Below are positions 1 through 5,145 of a stretch of DNA of 5,145 nt, one piece after another. The stretch comes from Candidatus Gastranaerophilales bacterium (GTDB taxonomy: Bacteria > Cyanobacteriota > Vampirovibrionia > Gastranaerophilales > Gastranaerophilaceae). The DNA lies in NCBI GenBank assembly GCA_944323585.1, contig CALUTA010000113.1, positions 1 to 5,145 on the forward strand, read 5' to 3'. The position numbers and the translations under genes were made by a program. The notes under the pieces are model-generated. The model did no database searches. It had not been told where the DNA came from and saw only the letters and a program-made list of their open reading frames with translations. Position 1 is the stretch's first letter. Each line of letters opens with the position of its first letter.

Positions 1-432
1 ATCTCCATCTATCTGTTTAAGACTGCCCAAATCAGTAGCTTTTGATTCTCTAAAATCAGCAGTACCTGTTATTCTTTTTATCTTTTTAAACAATTTATTT
101 TCATCAACACCAAGCTCTGAGAAATCATGAGTAGCACCACCACCCTTTCCATATCCGGAAACGGTGTACTTGCCAAATAAATCTCTTTTAGCTTTAAGTC
201 CTACAGCTTCAAAAAGTATTTCGACATCACAATTTTTTATAGCATCTTTTATTATTTTTTTAACTTTTGCTTTATAAAGATTTTTTTCATCAATATGTTT
301 TAAAGCAATTTTAGAGGTACAATCAAAAACCTCTTCTCTAAAACCAAATGCTACATGAGATTCATTTTTTGAAAAATAATTACGATTTTGGGTATTTATA
401 TTGAAATTATTTGTAATAGAATTTATTTGCAT
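1..432 (-). CDS. Hypothetical protein, 5' part only (C-terminus beyond window)
   Basis: An open minus-strand frame runs from an ATG at 430-432 to the left edge without a stop, giving the first 144 residues. The start is supported by a strong AAGGAGG site at about 437-443, 5-6 nt upstream. The N-terminus is Asn/Ile-rich (begins MQINSITNNFNINTQN) with no hydrophobic signal peptide or membrane segment. The following part is Lys-rich and looks soluble, with a glycine cluster KGGGATHDF at about residues 95-103 and an acidic/basic helix-like stretch around residues 45-68. I do not recognise the family. Asn-rich unstructured leaders of this sort are, as I recall, common in gut Gastranaerophilales proteins, which is inference. 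A TAGAAT box at 449-454 on the minus strand could be its -10. The downstream gene content is unknown because the window ends inside it. Confidence 0.75.
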   Translation of the reverse strand, partial: MQINSITNNFNINTQNRNYFSKNESHVAFGFREEVFDCTSKIALKHIDEKNLYKAKVKKIIKDAIKNCDVEILFEAVGLKAKRDLFGKYTVSGYGKGGGATHDFSELGVDENKLFKKIKRITGTADFRESKATDLGSLKQIDGD

Positions 433-481
433 AAAACCTCCTTGTGATATTCTAAAACTGGAAAAAATTTTTTTTTGCTAT

Positions 482-511
482 TTGTAAAGGAATTGTAAAA
501 AAGTTTGTAAA
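482..511. repeat. Three helically phased TTGTAAA repeats upstream of the first gene
   Basis: The heptamer TTGTAAA occurs at 482-488, 493-499 and 505-511, with start-to-start distances of 11 and 12 bp, close to one helical turn. Read on the minus strand, each is TTTACAA, so each also resembles a -35 box (TTTACA) for the minus-strand gene starting at 432. The phasing could mean a regulator binding one DNA face, or simply AT-rich chance. No well-spaced -10 pairs with any one copy, so a precise promoter cannot be assigned. Confidence 0.4.
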
Positions 512-527
512 GTTTCCGAACGAGTAA

Positions 528-550
528 GTAGGTTGGGCTTTCAGCCCAAC
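528..550 (+). repeat. Left REP hairpin with GTAG foot
   Basis: GTAG is followed by a perfect 8-bp stem, GTTGGGCT paired with AGCCCAAC around loop TTC. It is the plus-oriented member of the inverted REP pair and differs from the right copy mainly in the loop and in the innermost stem pair (T-A here, A-T there). Confidence 0.75.
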
Positions 551-678
551 ACTAATTGGTCTATTAATCGGAGGTGGACTTTTCTTTGATTTTCTAATTT
601 CATGTCCTAATAAGTCTGATTTCGTCCAATTTTATTTTTTATAATCAAACAACTTCTGACTTTCTATGATTTAGTGTT

Positions 679-702
679 GTTGGGCAAGTATGCCCAACCT
701 AC
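679..702 (-). repeat. Right REP hairpin with GTAG foot
   Basis: On the minus strand this reads GTAG followed by GTTGGGCA and TGCCCAAC around a 4-nt loop. The stem sequence is kept while the loop differs from the left copy, the pattern expected if the hairpin structure is what is selected. Confidence 0.75.
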
Positions 703-760
703 AATTTATTCTATAGACAACAAACTGGACATTAAAATACAAATGTAAAGTATGGTATCA

Positions 761-795
761 AAAATAAAAAACTTCCAAAAGGAAGTTTTTTATTT

Positions 796-796
<1 letters not shown>
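761..796 (-). terminator. Intrinsic terminator just downstream of the tRNA
   Basis: This is a perfect 16-bp inverted repeat around an AAAA loop (777-780), with core ACTTCC/GGAAGT and outer A/T tracts on both sides. On the minus strand it begins at the tRNA discriminator position and ends in an A-rich-to-T-rich tract (TTTTTTATTTT), as expected for a Rho-independent terminator of the tRNA transcript. Because the repeat is symmetric it could also stop plus-strand transcription entering from the REPIN side. Confidence 0.8.
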
Positions 797-867
<71 letters not shown>

Positions 868-885
868 GAAATTATTAAGTTGTAT

Positions 886-966
886 CGGGACGTATCGCAG
901 TCACTGCGCTACCTTTCCTCTCAAAAACGATACTTAATCGTTTTTCGGCAGAGTGCCTCAGTCCCG
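886..966 (-). pseudogene. Decayed tRNA-derived sequence with cloverleaf-like fold
   Basis: This is the second copy of the tRNA 5' half. On the minus strand it begins GGGACTGAGGC, like the intact gene's GGGACTGTGGC. It is then interrupted in the D-loop region by about 39 extra bases and resumes with GGTAGCGCAGTGACT. The anticodon loop and T arm are missing, so it is not a working tRNA. It still has paired ends (CGGGAC at 886-891 with GTCCCG at 961-966) enclosing three local hairpins: CGCAG/CTGCG at 896-908, a 9-bp stem AAAAACGAT/ATCGTTTTT at 923-945, and GGCA/TGCC at 947-957. It could be a dead tRNA duplicate, a structured small RNA, or a hairpin insertion into a tRNA copy. Confidence 0.5.
923..945. 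terminator. Terminator-like hairpin inside the decayed tRNA copy
   Basis: A perfect 9-bp stem AAAAACGAT/ATCGTTTTT closes a 5-nt loop and ends in a run of five T on either strand. Its GC content is low, so termination would be weak. It could stop transcripts entering from the nucleotidyltransferase gene before the tRNA. It sits exactly in the stretch that separates the two halves of the tRNA-like copy. Confidence 0.4.
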
Positions 967-981
967 AAATTTTTAAATTGT

Positions 982-1128
982 CTTAGCAGCCCATCTTATT
1001 TTTTTGAAAATCAATATTTTATCATTTTCTCGACAGAGTGCCGCTGTTCAGAAAGTATCTCTTTCAGACCGCTGGATATAAAACCCTCGTCTTATATCAC
1101 CTGTTATTAAATTATCAAAAAACATACC
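982..1128. other. Gene-free spacer with a third, more degenerate repeat copy
   Basis: No credible gene is seen here. Bases from about 1009 to 1050 resemble 921-966: an A-rich, ATA, T-rich segment is followed by CGACAGAGTGCC at 1031-1042, against CGGCAGAGTGCC at 946-957. This suggests a third, older copy of the tRNA-linked repeat. A 7-bp hairpin GATATAA/TTATATC lies at 1075-1098. Confidence 0.4.
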
Positions 1129-1153
1129 AAAAATCAAGCATTTATTTTGCTGA
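1129..1153 (-). terminator. Weak terminator overlapping the stop codon of the nucleotidyltransferase gene
   Basis: On the minus strand TCAGCA (1148-1153) can pair with TGCTTGA (1134-1140) with one bulged T, followed directly by TTTTT (1129-1133). The stem includes the last codons of the gene. It is short and imperfect, so this is a tentative call. Confidence 0.3.
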
Positions 1154-2182
1154 TTCTTCCAGCTCTAAAAACAATTCTTCTAAAAATACATCATTGGCAG
1201 GTATTGACATCCCTTCCAAATCAGAAAGAATCCTGCTTCCGCTTGCAACAATTGCATTTTCAACACGGACATTATCTGCAATTTCAACATTATCCCAGAT
1301 TATACTATCTTTTATTGTTACATTTTTACCTATATTACAATTATCACCTATTGTTGACACACCTTCAAACCTGGTATCCTCAGGAATTTCAGAGAAACCT
1401 GCAATATATTTTCCGCTGTTTTTAGTCCGGATTTGCGAGTGTTCAAAGCTGCAAAATCCGTCAAACACATCTTTTACTGATTGTTTATACTGCGCAATAG
1501 TACCTATATCTGACCAGTATTCAGTAATTTCAAATGTATTGATTCCGCAAGTCTGCAACAGCTTTGGAAAAACATTCTTGGCAAAATCATAAAATGTTCC
1601 GGATGGAATATAATCAAAAATTTCATAATTAAAAATATAAATTCCAGTATTTATATAGTTGCTTTTTGCCTCTGCCACTGAAGGTTTTTCCTGAAACTCT
1701 TTTATAAAACCATTTTCATCAGTTACCACCACACCAAAATGCGACACTTCCTCATGCGGAATTTTTTTAATTCCAATAGTTGCAACAGCATGATTTTTAA
1801 GGTGTGACTCAATACCCTTTTGAATATCCGCATTTGTCAAACCATCAGCAGATAGAACAACAAACACATCTCCTTTTTGAAAAAAATCCTGACATTTTTT
1901 TAGACCGCCGGCTGTCCCTGAAAGAGTATCTTCTTTTATATAATTGAAATTAATACCAGAATTATTATTTTTATACCTTTGAATTATCTGTTCTGCCAGA
2001 TAATAAGTGTTTGCAATGACGTCCGTAATGCCTATATTTTTAAGATTTTCCAGCAATATATCCATAACAGGCTTATTCGCAATCGGAATAAGCGGTTTTG
2101 GCACCGACAATGTCAGCGGTTCCAGCCTTGACCCCACTCCTGCTGCCATTATCATTGCTTTTTTAACCGGATTATTAGTCAT
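1142..2182 (-). CDS. NDP-sugar nucleotidyltransferase with left-handed beta-helix tail (mannose-1-P guanylyltransferase-like)
   Basis: The 346-residue protein joins a sugar-1-phosphate to a nucleotide, giving an NDP-sugar and pyrophosphate in the cytoplasm. The Rossmann-type nucleotidyltransferase domain (about 7-240) shows the signature AAGVGSRLEPLT...PKPLIPI at 13-34, LSGTAGG at 87-93 in the substrate/base-binding region, the metal-binding Asp in SADGLTN (D113), EKP at 165-167, NTGIYIF at 178-184, and a second metal-site Asp in YWSDIGT (D225). Residues about 270-315 carry hexapeptide repeats (IGDNCNIGKNVTIKDSIIW) typical of a left-handed beta-helix. The length fits the two-domain GDP-mannose/glucose pyrophosphorylase-like family. 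Sugar and nucleotide specificity cannot be read safely; mannose-1-phosphate guanylyltransferase or a glucose-1-phosphate enzyme are the main options. The start has a CTAAGGGG ribosome site at about 2193-2200. It lies 84 bases downstream of the aldolase gene on the same strand, so co-transcription is likely. Confidence 0.9.
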   Translation of the reverse strand: MTNNPVKKAMIMAAGVGSRLEPLTLSVPKPLIPIANKPVMDILLENLKNIGITDVIANTYYLAEQIIQRYKNNNSGINFNYIKEDTLSGTAGGLKKCQDFFQKGDVFVVLSADGLTNADIQKGIESHLKNHAVATIGIKKIPHEEVSHFGVVVTDENGFIKEFQEKPSVAEAKSNYINTGIYIFNYEIFDYIPSGTFYDFAKNVFPKLLQTCGINTFEITEYWSDIGTIAQYKQSVKDVFDGFCSFEHSQIRTKNSGKYIAGFSEIPEDTRFEGVSTIGDNCNIGKNVTIKDSIIWDNVEIADNVRVENAIVASGSRILSDLEGMSIPANDVFLEELFLELEESAK

Positions 2183-2266
2183 TTACATTACACCCCTTAG
2201 AATTTGCCAAGTTTATTCTCTCATAAACATAATTTAATTGCAATAATTCAATATTTTGTCACAAAT

Positions 2267-3010
2267 TCAACAACCTGCAATAACGGCAGGCATACGAGTT
2301 TTAAGCTCTCTTAGTCTTGTATAATCCTCAGAAGATTTATTTTTCTTATTTTCTATAAAAAAAGTTTCAAATTCCAATGCTTTCAAAATTCCGACTGAAT
2401 CCGGAATATTTTCAAAAACAATTTTTCTTGTTTCACATTGCACAAACGGCGGGAGTTGCAGTAATTTTGATTCAGGCATAATCTTTCCGCCAACAATGAC
2501 TTTTTTCCCGCATTTATTAGCTTTATTTGCTATTACCGATATATTCTTACGGATTAAATCATTCTCCGCATCTTCAATCCCGTAAGACTTTGCCATATCA
2601 TTCCTGCCGATTACAACACCGGCAATTTTGTCAAATTCATCAGACGAAACAATCTTTGAAAAATTTAATACACCTTGCTCGGTTTCTATATTTATAAACA
2701 AATCAGGACTTTCCGCAAAATTATTATAAACCTCCTCTACGGAACTTACAAACTTTTTCAAAGCATATACGGATTCAATCATTGGAGCAACTATCACGCC
2801 GGCACCAGCCTCTTTTGCTTCAAAAATATCTCTGACAGCTCCGCAGCCACCAATTTTTATAGCAAGCTCAACTCCCGATGCTTGTGCAAGACGCTTTGCC
2901 TCAAGGACTTCTTCAAATGTTATGCATTCCGTTTCAAATTCAATCTTGAGTCCTGATGCGCCGTATTCCTGTTTCAGTTCTATTAACTTTTCTTTTAAAA
3001 GATTATACAT
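2267..3010 (-). CDS. HpcH/HpaI aldolase/citrate lyase-family protein
   Basis: This 247-residue TIM-barrel protein belongs to the metal-dependent class II pyruvate-type aldolase/citrate lyase beta superfamily, which makes or breaks C-C bonds next to a pyruvate, oxaloacetate or acyl-CoA enolate. Visible blocks are KIEFETE at 22-28, IKIGGCGAVRDI at 51-62, VAPMIES at 74-80, NIETEQG at 107-113 (the Glu of the family's QIET metal motif, E109) and VIGRNDMAKSYG at 133-144 (the second metal ligand, D138, of the GxxDL motif). The Arg that HpcH enzymes use near strand 2 is not obvious; IKIGG is found there instead, so the substrate may differ. Similar single-domain proteins occur, as I recall, in surface-glycan gene clusters, but the reaction is unknown. 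AGGAAG at 3015-3020 precedes the ATG. The gene diverges from the acetyltransferase gene across a 77-bp gap containing a 30-bp palindrome. Confidence 0.82.
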   Translation of the reverse strand: MYNLLKEKLIELKQEYGASGLKIEFETECITFEEVLEAKRLAQASGVELAIKIGGCGAVRDIFEAKEAGAGVIVAPMIESVYALKKFVSSVEEVYNNFAESPDLFINIETEQGVLNFSKIVSSDEFDKIAGVVIGRNDMAKSYGIEDAENDLIRKNISVIANKANKCGKKVIVGGKIMPESKLLQLPPFVQCETRKIVFENIPDSVGILKALEFETFFIENKKNKSSEDYTRLRELKTRMPAVIAGC

Positions 3011-3037
3011 TTATCTTCCTGATAATATTCATTTCTA

Positions 3038-3067
3038 ATTTTAACATAAAATATTTTATGTTAAAAT
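3038..3067. promoter_or_regulatory. Perfect 30-bp palindrome, probable shared divergent promoter/operator
   Basis: Two 15-base arms meet without a spacer, with centre AAATATTT at 3049-3056. Each strand carries TGTTAAAAT, an extended -10 (TGn plus TAAAAT, plus-strand hexamer 3062-3067), and a TTAACA that can act as -35 (plus strand 3041-3046), 15 bp apart. The implied transcription starts give 5' leaders of about 15-20 nt that still contain the AGGAGAG (plus strand) and AGGAAG (minus strand) ribosome sites of the two divergent genes. A dimeric regulator bound to the dyad would cover both promoters together. The binding protein is unknown, and the promoter roles are inference. Confidence 0.65.
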
Positions 3068-3087
3068 CACAATAAACAGGAGAGCTT

Positions 3088-3639
3088 ATGAACGAAAAAG
3101 AAAAAATGATTGCAGGATTAAATTACAACCCTTCAGACGCAGAATTGATGTATGACAGAACTCACATAAAAACAATGTGCCAGAAATATAATCAAATTAG
3201 CCCGAAAGAATATGAAACCCGTAAAAATACTTTAAAAAAAATGCTCGGCAAAGTTGGTGAACATATCCTGATAGAACCTAACTTTTTCTGTGATTACGGC
3301 TACAATATAGAAGTCGGAGAGCATTTCTATGCAAATCACAACCTCGTAATCCTTGACTGTGCAAAGGTTAAATTCGGCGACAACGTAATGATAGGACCGA
3401 ACTGCGGATTTTATACGGCCGGTCACCCGATAGATCCTGCCGACAGAAAAGCCGGCATTGAATTTGCAAAACCGATAACTGTCGGAAATAACGTCTGGTT
3501 TGGCGGAAACATTTGTGTTATGCCCGGGGTTACAATCGGTGATAATACGGTTATCGGAGCCGGAAGTGTTGTAACAAAAGACATCACTGCAAATGTTGTT
3601 GCTGTCGGCAACCCGTGCAAACCTGTAAAAAATTTGTAA
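3088..3639 (+). CDS. Maltose/galactoside O-acetyltransferase-family protein (LbH fold)
   Basis: The 183-residue cytoplasmic enzyme should transfer acetyl from acetyl-CoA to a sugar hydroxyl, as in the Maa/LacA/NodL family. The N-terminal block matches the family's mac domain (NEKEKMIAGLNYNPSDAEL at 2-20, then a helical region to about 55). The rest is a left-handed beta-helix with hexapeptide repeats, including IEVGEHFYANHN at 74-85, VMIGPNCGFYTAGHPID at 100-116 with the presumed catalytic H113, and the C-terminal turns VTIGDNTVIGAGSVVTKDI. The family ending with VAVGNPCKPVK near 171-181 is intact, and the length is normal. The ATG follows an AGGAGAG site at 3078-3084. The natural acceptor sugar cannot be deduced. 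The neighbouring nucleotidyltransferase and aldolase, transcribed divergently, hint at sugar or glycan modification; a detoxifying role for excess sugars is the usual alternative. Confidence 0.93.
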   Translation: MNEKEKMIAGLNYNPSDAELMYDRTHIKTMCQKYNQISPKEYETRKNTLKKMLGKVGEHILIEPNFFCDYGYNIEVGEHFYANHNLVILDCAKVKFGDNVMIGPNCGFYTAGHPIDPADRKAGIEFAKPITVGNNVWFGGNICVMPGVTIGDNTVIGAGSVVTKDITANVVAVGNPCKPVKNL

Positions 3640-3683
3640 ATCATAAAAAATCCCCCGTTTAATAACAATAAAGCTGATGTATT

Positions 3684-3743
3684 CTCTTAAATTTTAAATA
3701 AAAATACAAATTGTATTTAATTAATTTATTTAAAATTTGAGAG
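3684..3743 (+). promoter_or_regulatory. Long AT-rich inverted repeat covering the hydrolase ribosome binding site
   Basis: The 19-base arms at 3684-3702 and 3725-3743 are complementary except for one position that becomes a U-G pair in RNA. Inside them is a second hairpin, AAATACAA/TTGTATTT (3702-3718). The right arm ends in GAGAG of the GAGAGG Shine-Dalgarno sequence (3739-3744), and the left arm begins with the matching CTCTT. If transcribed from upstream, the mRNA would hide the ribosome site, as in RNA thermometers or translational attenuators. It may instead be a terminator for the acetyltransferase gene or a protein-binding operator. Which of these holds depends on where transcription starts. 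Confidence 0.55.
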
Positions 3744-3751
3744 GTATTGTT

Positions 3752-4708
3752 ATGACAAAAAAACTTAATCTTGCAAATGATGTTAAAACATTTCTGGAAG
3801 AAATTGAAGAGAGAGAAGACAAACCGCTTTACGAGATGACAGCCGAAGAGGCAAGAGATTTTCTTCTTTCGGTTCAGGAAAAAAATTATGTAAATATTGA
3901 CGCAGAAGTAACAGACAAAACAATTTCATCCTCTAAGGCCGAAAAAATTGATATCAGAACAATCAAGCCGAAGACAAAAACAGGGAAACTTCCTGCAATT
4001 ATATACGCTCACGGAGGCGGATGGGTTATGGGCGATAAGGAAGCATATGACATGCTGATTAAACGTCTTGCAAATGAATCGGAGTGCTGTGTGATATTTG
4101 CTGATTACAAAAAATCTCCTGAACACACATATCCGTCAGCTTTAAACGAAATTTGCGGAGTTTTGGAATATGTGACAAAATATCCTGATGAATTCAATAT
4201 TGATATAAACAAAATAGCTCTTGCAGGTGACAGCGCAGGCGGAAACCTTGCAGCGGCGTGTGCTCTTAAGACAAACTATGAAGGCGGCCCAAAAATTAAG
4301 GCACTTGCACTTTTATACCCAGTAACTGATTCTTCAATGAATACAAAATCCTATGAAGAATTTAAAAACGGCCCGTGGCTGAGCAAAAAATCCATGGAAT
4401 ATTTCTGGGAAAGCTATATTCCAGATAAAAAACGCAGAGAAGAAACTTACGCAAGCCCGCTGAACGCAAGCACTGATGAACTGAAAAATCTTCCGCCGAC
4501 ACTTATATTGACGGTCGAAAATGATGTTTTGCGGGATGAAGGCGAAGAATTTGCCCGAGAACTTGATGAAGCCGGAGTTGAAACTGCAAATATCCGCATT
4601 AATGGAACTATCCATGACTTTATGATGCTCAACGCACTTGCACAAACTTCTTCCACAAAAGCAGGATATAACTGCGTTTGCGAATTTCTTAAAAAAAATT
4701 TGATATAA
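3752..4708 (+). CDS. Alpha/beta hydrolase, hormone-sensitive-lipase (family IV) esterase
   Basis: The 318-residue serine esterase of the alpha/beta-hydrolase-3 type probably hydrolyses short-chain acyl or acetyl esters. Motifs appear in the expected order: oxyanion-hole YAHGGGWVMGD at 85-95, YKKSPEHTYPSAL at 119-131 (the family's Y-R-L-APEH-PAA block), nucleophile elbow GDSAGGNLAAA at 159-169 with S161, the Asp in VENDVLRDEGEEF (D258) and the His in GTIHDFMML (H288). The triad is complete. No signal peptide is visible, so it is likely cytoplasmic. I chose ATG 3752 (MTKKLNL) because GAGAGG at 3739-3744 lies 7 nt upstream; a TTG at 3737 would add five residues but overlaps that site. Next to a sugar O-acetyltransferase, a deacetylating role is an attractive but unproven idea. 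A long hairpin at 3684-3743 covers its ribosome site. Confidence 0.92.
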   Translation: MTKKLNLANDVKTFLEEIEEREDKPLYEMTAEEARDFLLSVQEKNYVNIDAEVTDKTISSSKAEKIDIRTIKPKTKTGKLPAIIYAHGGGWVMGDKEAYDMLIKRLANESECCVIFADYKKSPEHTYPSALNEICGVLEYVTKYPDEFNIDINKIALAGDSAGGNLAAACALKTNYEGGPKIKALALLYPVTDSSMNTKSYEEFKNGPWLSKKSMEYFWESYIPDKKRREETYASPLNASTDELKNLPPTLILTVENDVLRDEGEEFARELDEAGVETANIRINGTIHDFMMLNALAQTSSTKAGYNCVCEFLKKNLI

Positions 4709-4774
4709 AAAATGAACAATTCTGATTTAAGATTCGTTATAAGAATGTAACAACTTAATACAAGGAGGTTTTAA
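4709..4774 (+). promoter_or_regulatory. Leader of the last gene with possible -10 and strong SD
   Basis: This 66-bp gap contains TATAAG at 4738-4743 as a candidate -10 with no convincing -35, and a very strong AAGGAGG at 4762-4768, six bases before the ATG. No terminator for the hydrolase gene is apparent, so read-through from it is also possible. Confidence 0.35.
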
Positions 4775-5128
4775 ATGTCAGAAGAAATCAGAAATGAAGA
4801 AATTAAAACAGAAGAAAAAGTATGCAGATGCGAACAAGATTTATTTAAAAAATTCGCCTTGATAACCGCAGGAGCATTCACCGGATGCTTGCTGGCACTA
4901 TGTGTATTCACAACATTTACAAAACCTCCGGTTATGCCATGTCCATGTGCTCTTGGAGGTCCTGTTCAAATGCAAAGACCAATGCCTCATCATGAATACG
5001 GCAGACCGGACTTTGGACCTCATCACAGAATGGACAGACGTGACCACAGACGCGGCGACTTCCATAAAAAACACCTCAGACAAGACAAACAGTTACCCCG
5101 ACCAGACCAAGATAAACTCTCTAAATAA
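4775..5128 (+). CDS. Small membrane protein with CxC motifs and His/Arg/Pro-rich tail, unknown function
   Basis: I do not recognise a family for this 117-residue protein. Residues 1-24 are acidic and soluble and contain CRC (17-19). Residues 27-48 form a single hydrophobic helix (FALITAGAFTGCLLALCVFTTF) preceded by KK and followed by TKPPV. Residues 50-117 are rich in Pro, His, Arg, Lys and Asp, with CPC at 56-58 and His at 72, 73, 83, 84, 91, 97 and 100. There is no cleavage site, so it is likely a membrane-anchored protein. The positive-inside rule favours the basic tail in the cytoplasm, but the KK before the helix makes the topology uncertain. The Cys and His clusters could bind metal, which is inference. 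The AAGGAGG site makes the start secure. Similar small proteins with an acidic N-terminus and one helix are, from memory, seen in gut Melainabacteria. Confidence 0.85.
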   Translation: MSEEIRNEEIKTEEKVCRCEQDLFKKFALITAGAFTGCLLALCVFTTFTKPPVMPCPCALGGPVQMQRPMPHHEYGRPDFGPHHRMDRRDHRRGDFHKKHLRQDKQLPRPDQDKLSK

Positions 5129-5145
5129 ATTCTGCGCCGGAGCTT
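5129..5145. other. Right-edge tail after the last stop codon
   Basis: Only 17 bases remain. GCGCCGGAGC could be the start of a hairpin or terminator, but the partner arm lies outside the window, so nothing can be concluded. Confidence 0.2.

Larger units (their letters stand above)
528..702. mobile_element. REPIN/BIME-like element: two REP sequences in inverted orientation
   Basis: The element is bounded by GTAG at 528-531 and its complement CTAC at 699-702. Just inside each boundary is an 8-bp-stem hairpin of the same family: GTTGGGCT/AGCCCAAC with a 3-nt loop at 532-550, and GTTGGGCA/TGCCCAAC with a 4-nt loop at 679-698. The inner edges also match in inverted orientation (ACTAA at 551-555 against TTAGT at 671-675). 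A GTAG tetranucleotide at the foot of a GC-rich palindrome is the known hallmark of REP sequences moved by RAYT (TnpA-REP, IS200/IS605-like Y1) transposases. An inverted REP pair is the known mobile unit (REPIN). The AT-rich spacer of about 115 bases has no ORF. No transposase gene lies in the window, so mobility in trans is inferred. No clear target duplication is seen. A MITE with hairpin ends is the alternative. Confidence 0.7.

Noticed and set aside
482..702. CRISPR array suggested by repeated short motifs
   Set aside because: The repeats are 7 bp or a single inverted pair, with no regular repeat-spacer alternation and no cas gene.
1038..1592. Plus-strand 184-codon open frame antisense to the nucleotidyltransferase gene
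   Set aside because: Most of it is the complement of a clear enzyme gene with conserved motifs; its Ser/Leu/Ile-rich translation is typical of an antisense shadow and no ribosome site supports it.
2183..2266. A separate promoter for the nucleotidyltransferase gene in the gap after the aldolase gene
   Set aside because: TTGCAA and TTGAAT can be read as -35 boxes but no well-spaced -10 follows; the 84-base AT-rich gap gives too many equally weak options.
3423..3668. Minus-strand 81-codon frame opposite the acetyltransferase
   Set aside because: It is a shadow of the hexapeptide-repeat region; the periodic sequence of the real gene keeps the antisense frame open.
3737..3751. TTG at 3737 as the start of the alpha/beta hydrolase
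   Set aside because: It would overlap the GAGAGG ribosome site that serves the ATG at 3752 and adds only five residues that are not part of the fold.
4334..4719. Two minus-strand frames opposite the hydrolase gene
   Set aside because: Both overlap fully with a gene that has an intact catalytic triad and lack ribosome sites.

Overview
The window looks like a chromosomal stretch of an AT-rich, host-associated bacterium with compact genes and strong AGGAGG-type ribosome binding sites. The truncated first gene has an Asn/Ile-rich N-terminus. The last gene is a small acidic-N-terminus, single-helix membrane protein with a His/Pro/Arg tail. Both remind me of gut Gastranaerophilales (Melainabacteria/Vampirovibrionia), but that placement is inference from style; no marker gene here proves it, and AT-rich Clostridia or Elusimicrobia-like bacteria are not excluded.

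Left part (1-1141): the 5' part of an unrecognised minus-strand gene (1-432) is followed by about 700 bases without a protein gene. That gap holds three phased TTGTAAA repeats (482-511), a REPIN-like pair of inverted GTAG-plus-hairpin REP sequences (528-702), a long perfect terminator hairpin (761-796), a minus-strand tRNA with anticodon CAU (796-867), and a block of decayed, tandem tRNA-related copies (about 868-1060), one of which can be drawn as a cloverleaf-like fold.

Middle part (1142-3639): two minus-strand genes, an NDP-sugar nucleotidyltransferase with a left-handed beta-helix tail and an HpcH/HpaI-type aldolase, diverge from a plus-strand maltose/galactoside O-acetyltransferase-family gene. 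The divergent gap contains a perfect 30-bp palindrome that carries an extended -10 box on each strand, a good candidate for a shared promoter/operator. The nucleotidyltransferase, aldolase and acetyltransferase together suggest sugar or surface-glycan metabolism, but no glycosyltransferase is visible.

Right part (3640-5145): an intact family IV (hormone-sensitive-lipase-like) alpha/beta hydrolase is preceded by a long inverted repeat whose right arm contains the gene's Shine-Dalgarno sequence, so translation could be gated by RNA folding. The window closes with a small Cys- and His-rich membrane protein of unknown function. No CRISPR array, transposase gene, phage gene or defence gene was seen. 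The most interesting material is non-coding: the REPIN, the tRNA-derived repeats, the 30-bp palindrome and the SD-covering hairpin.
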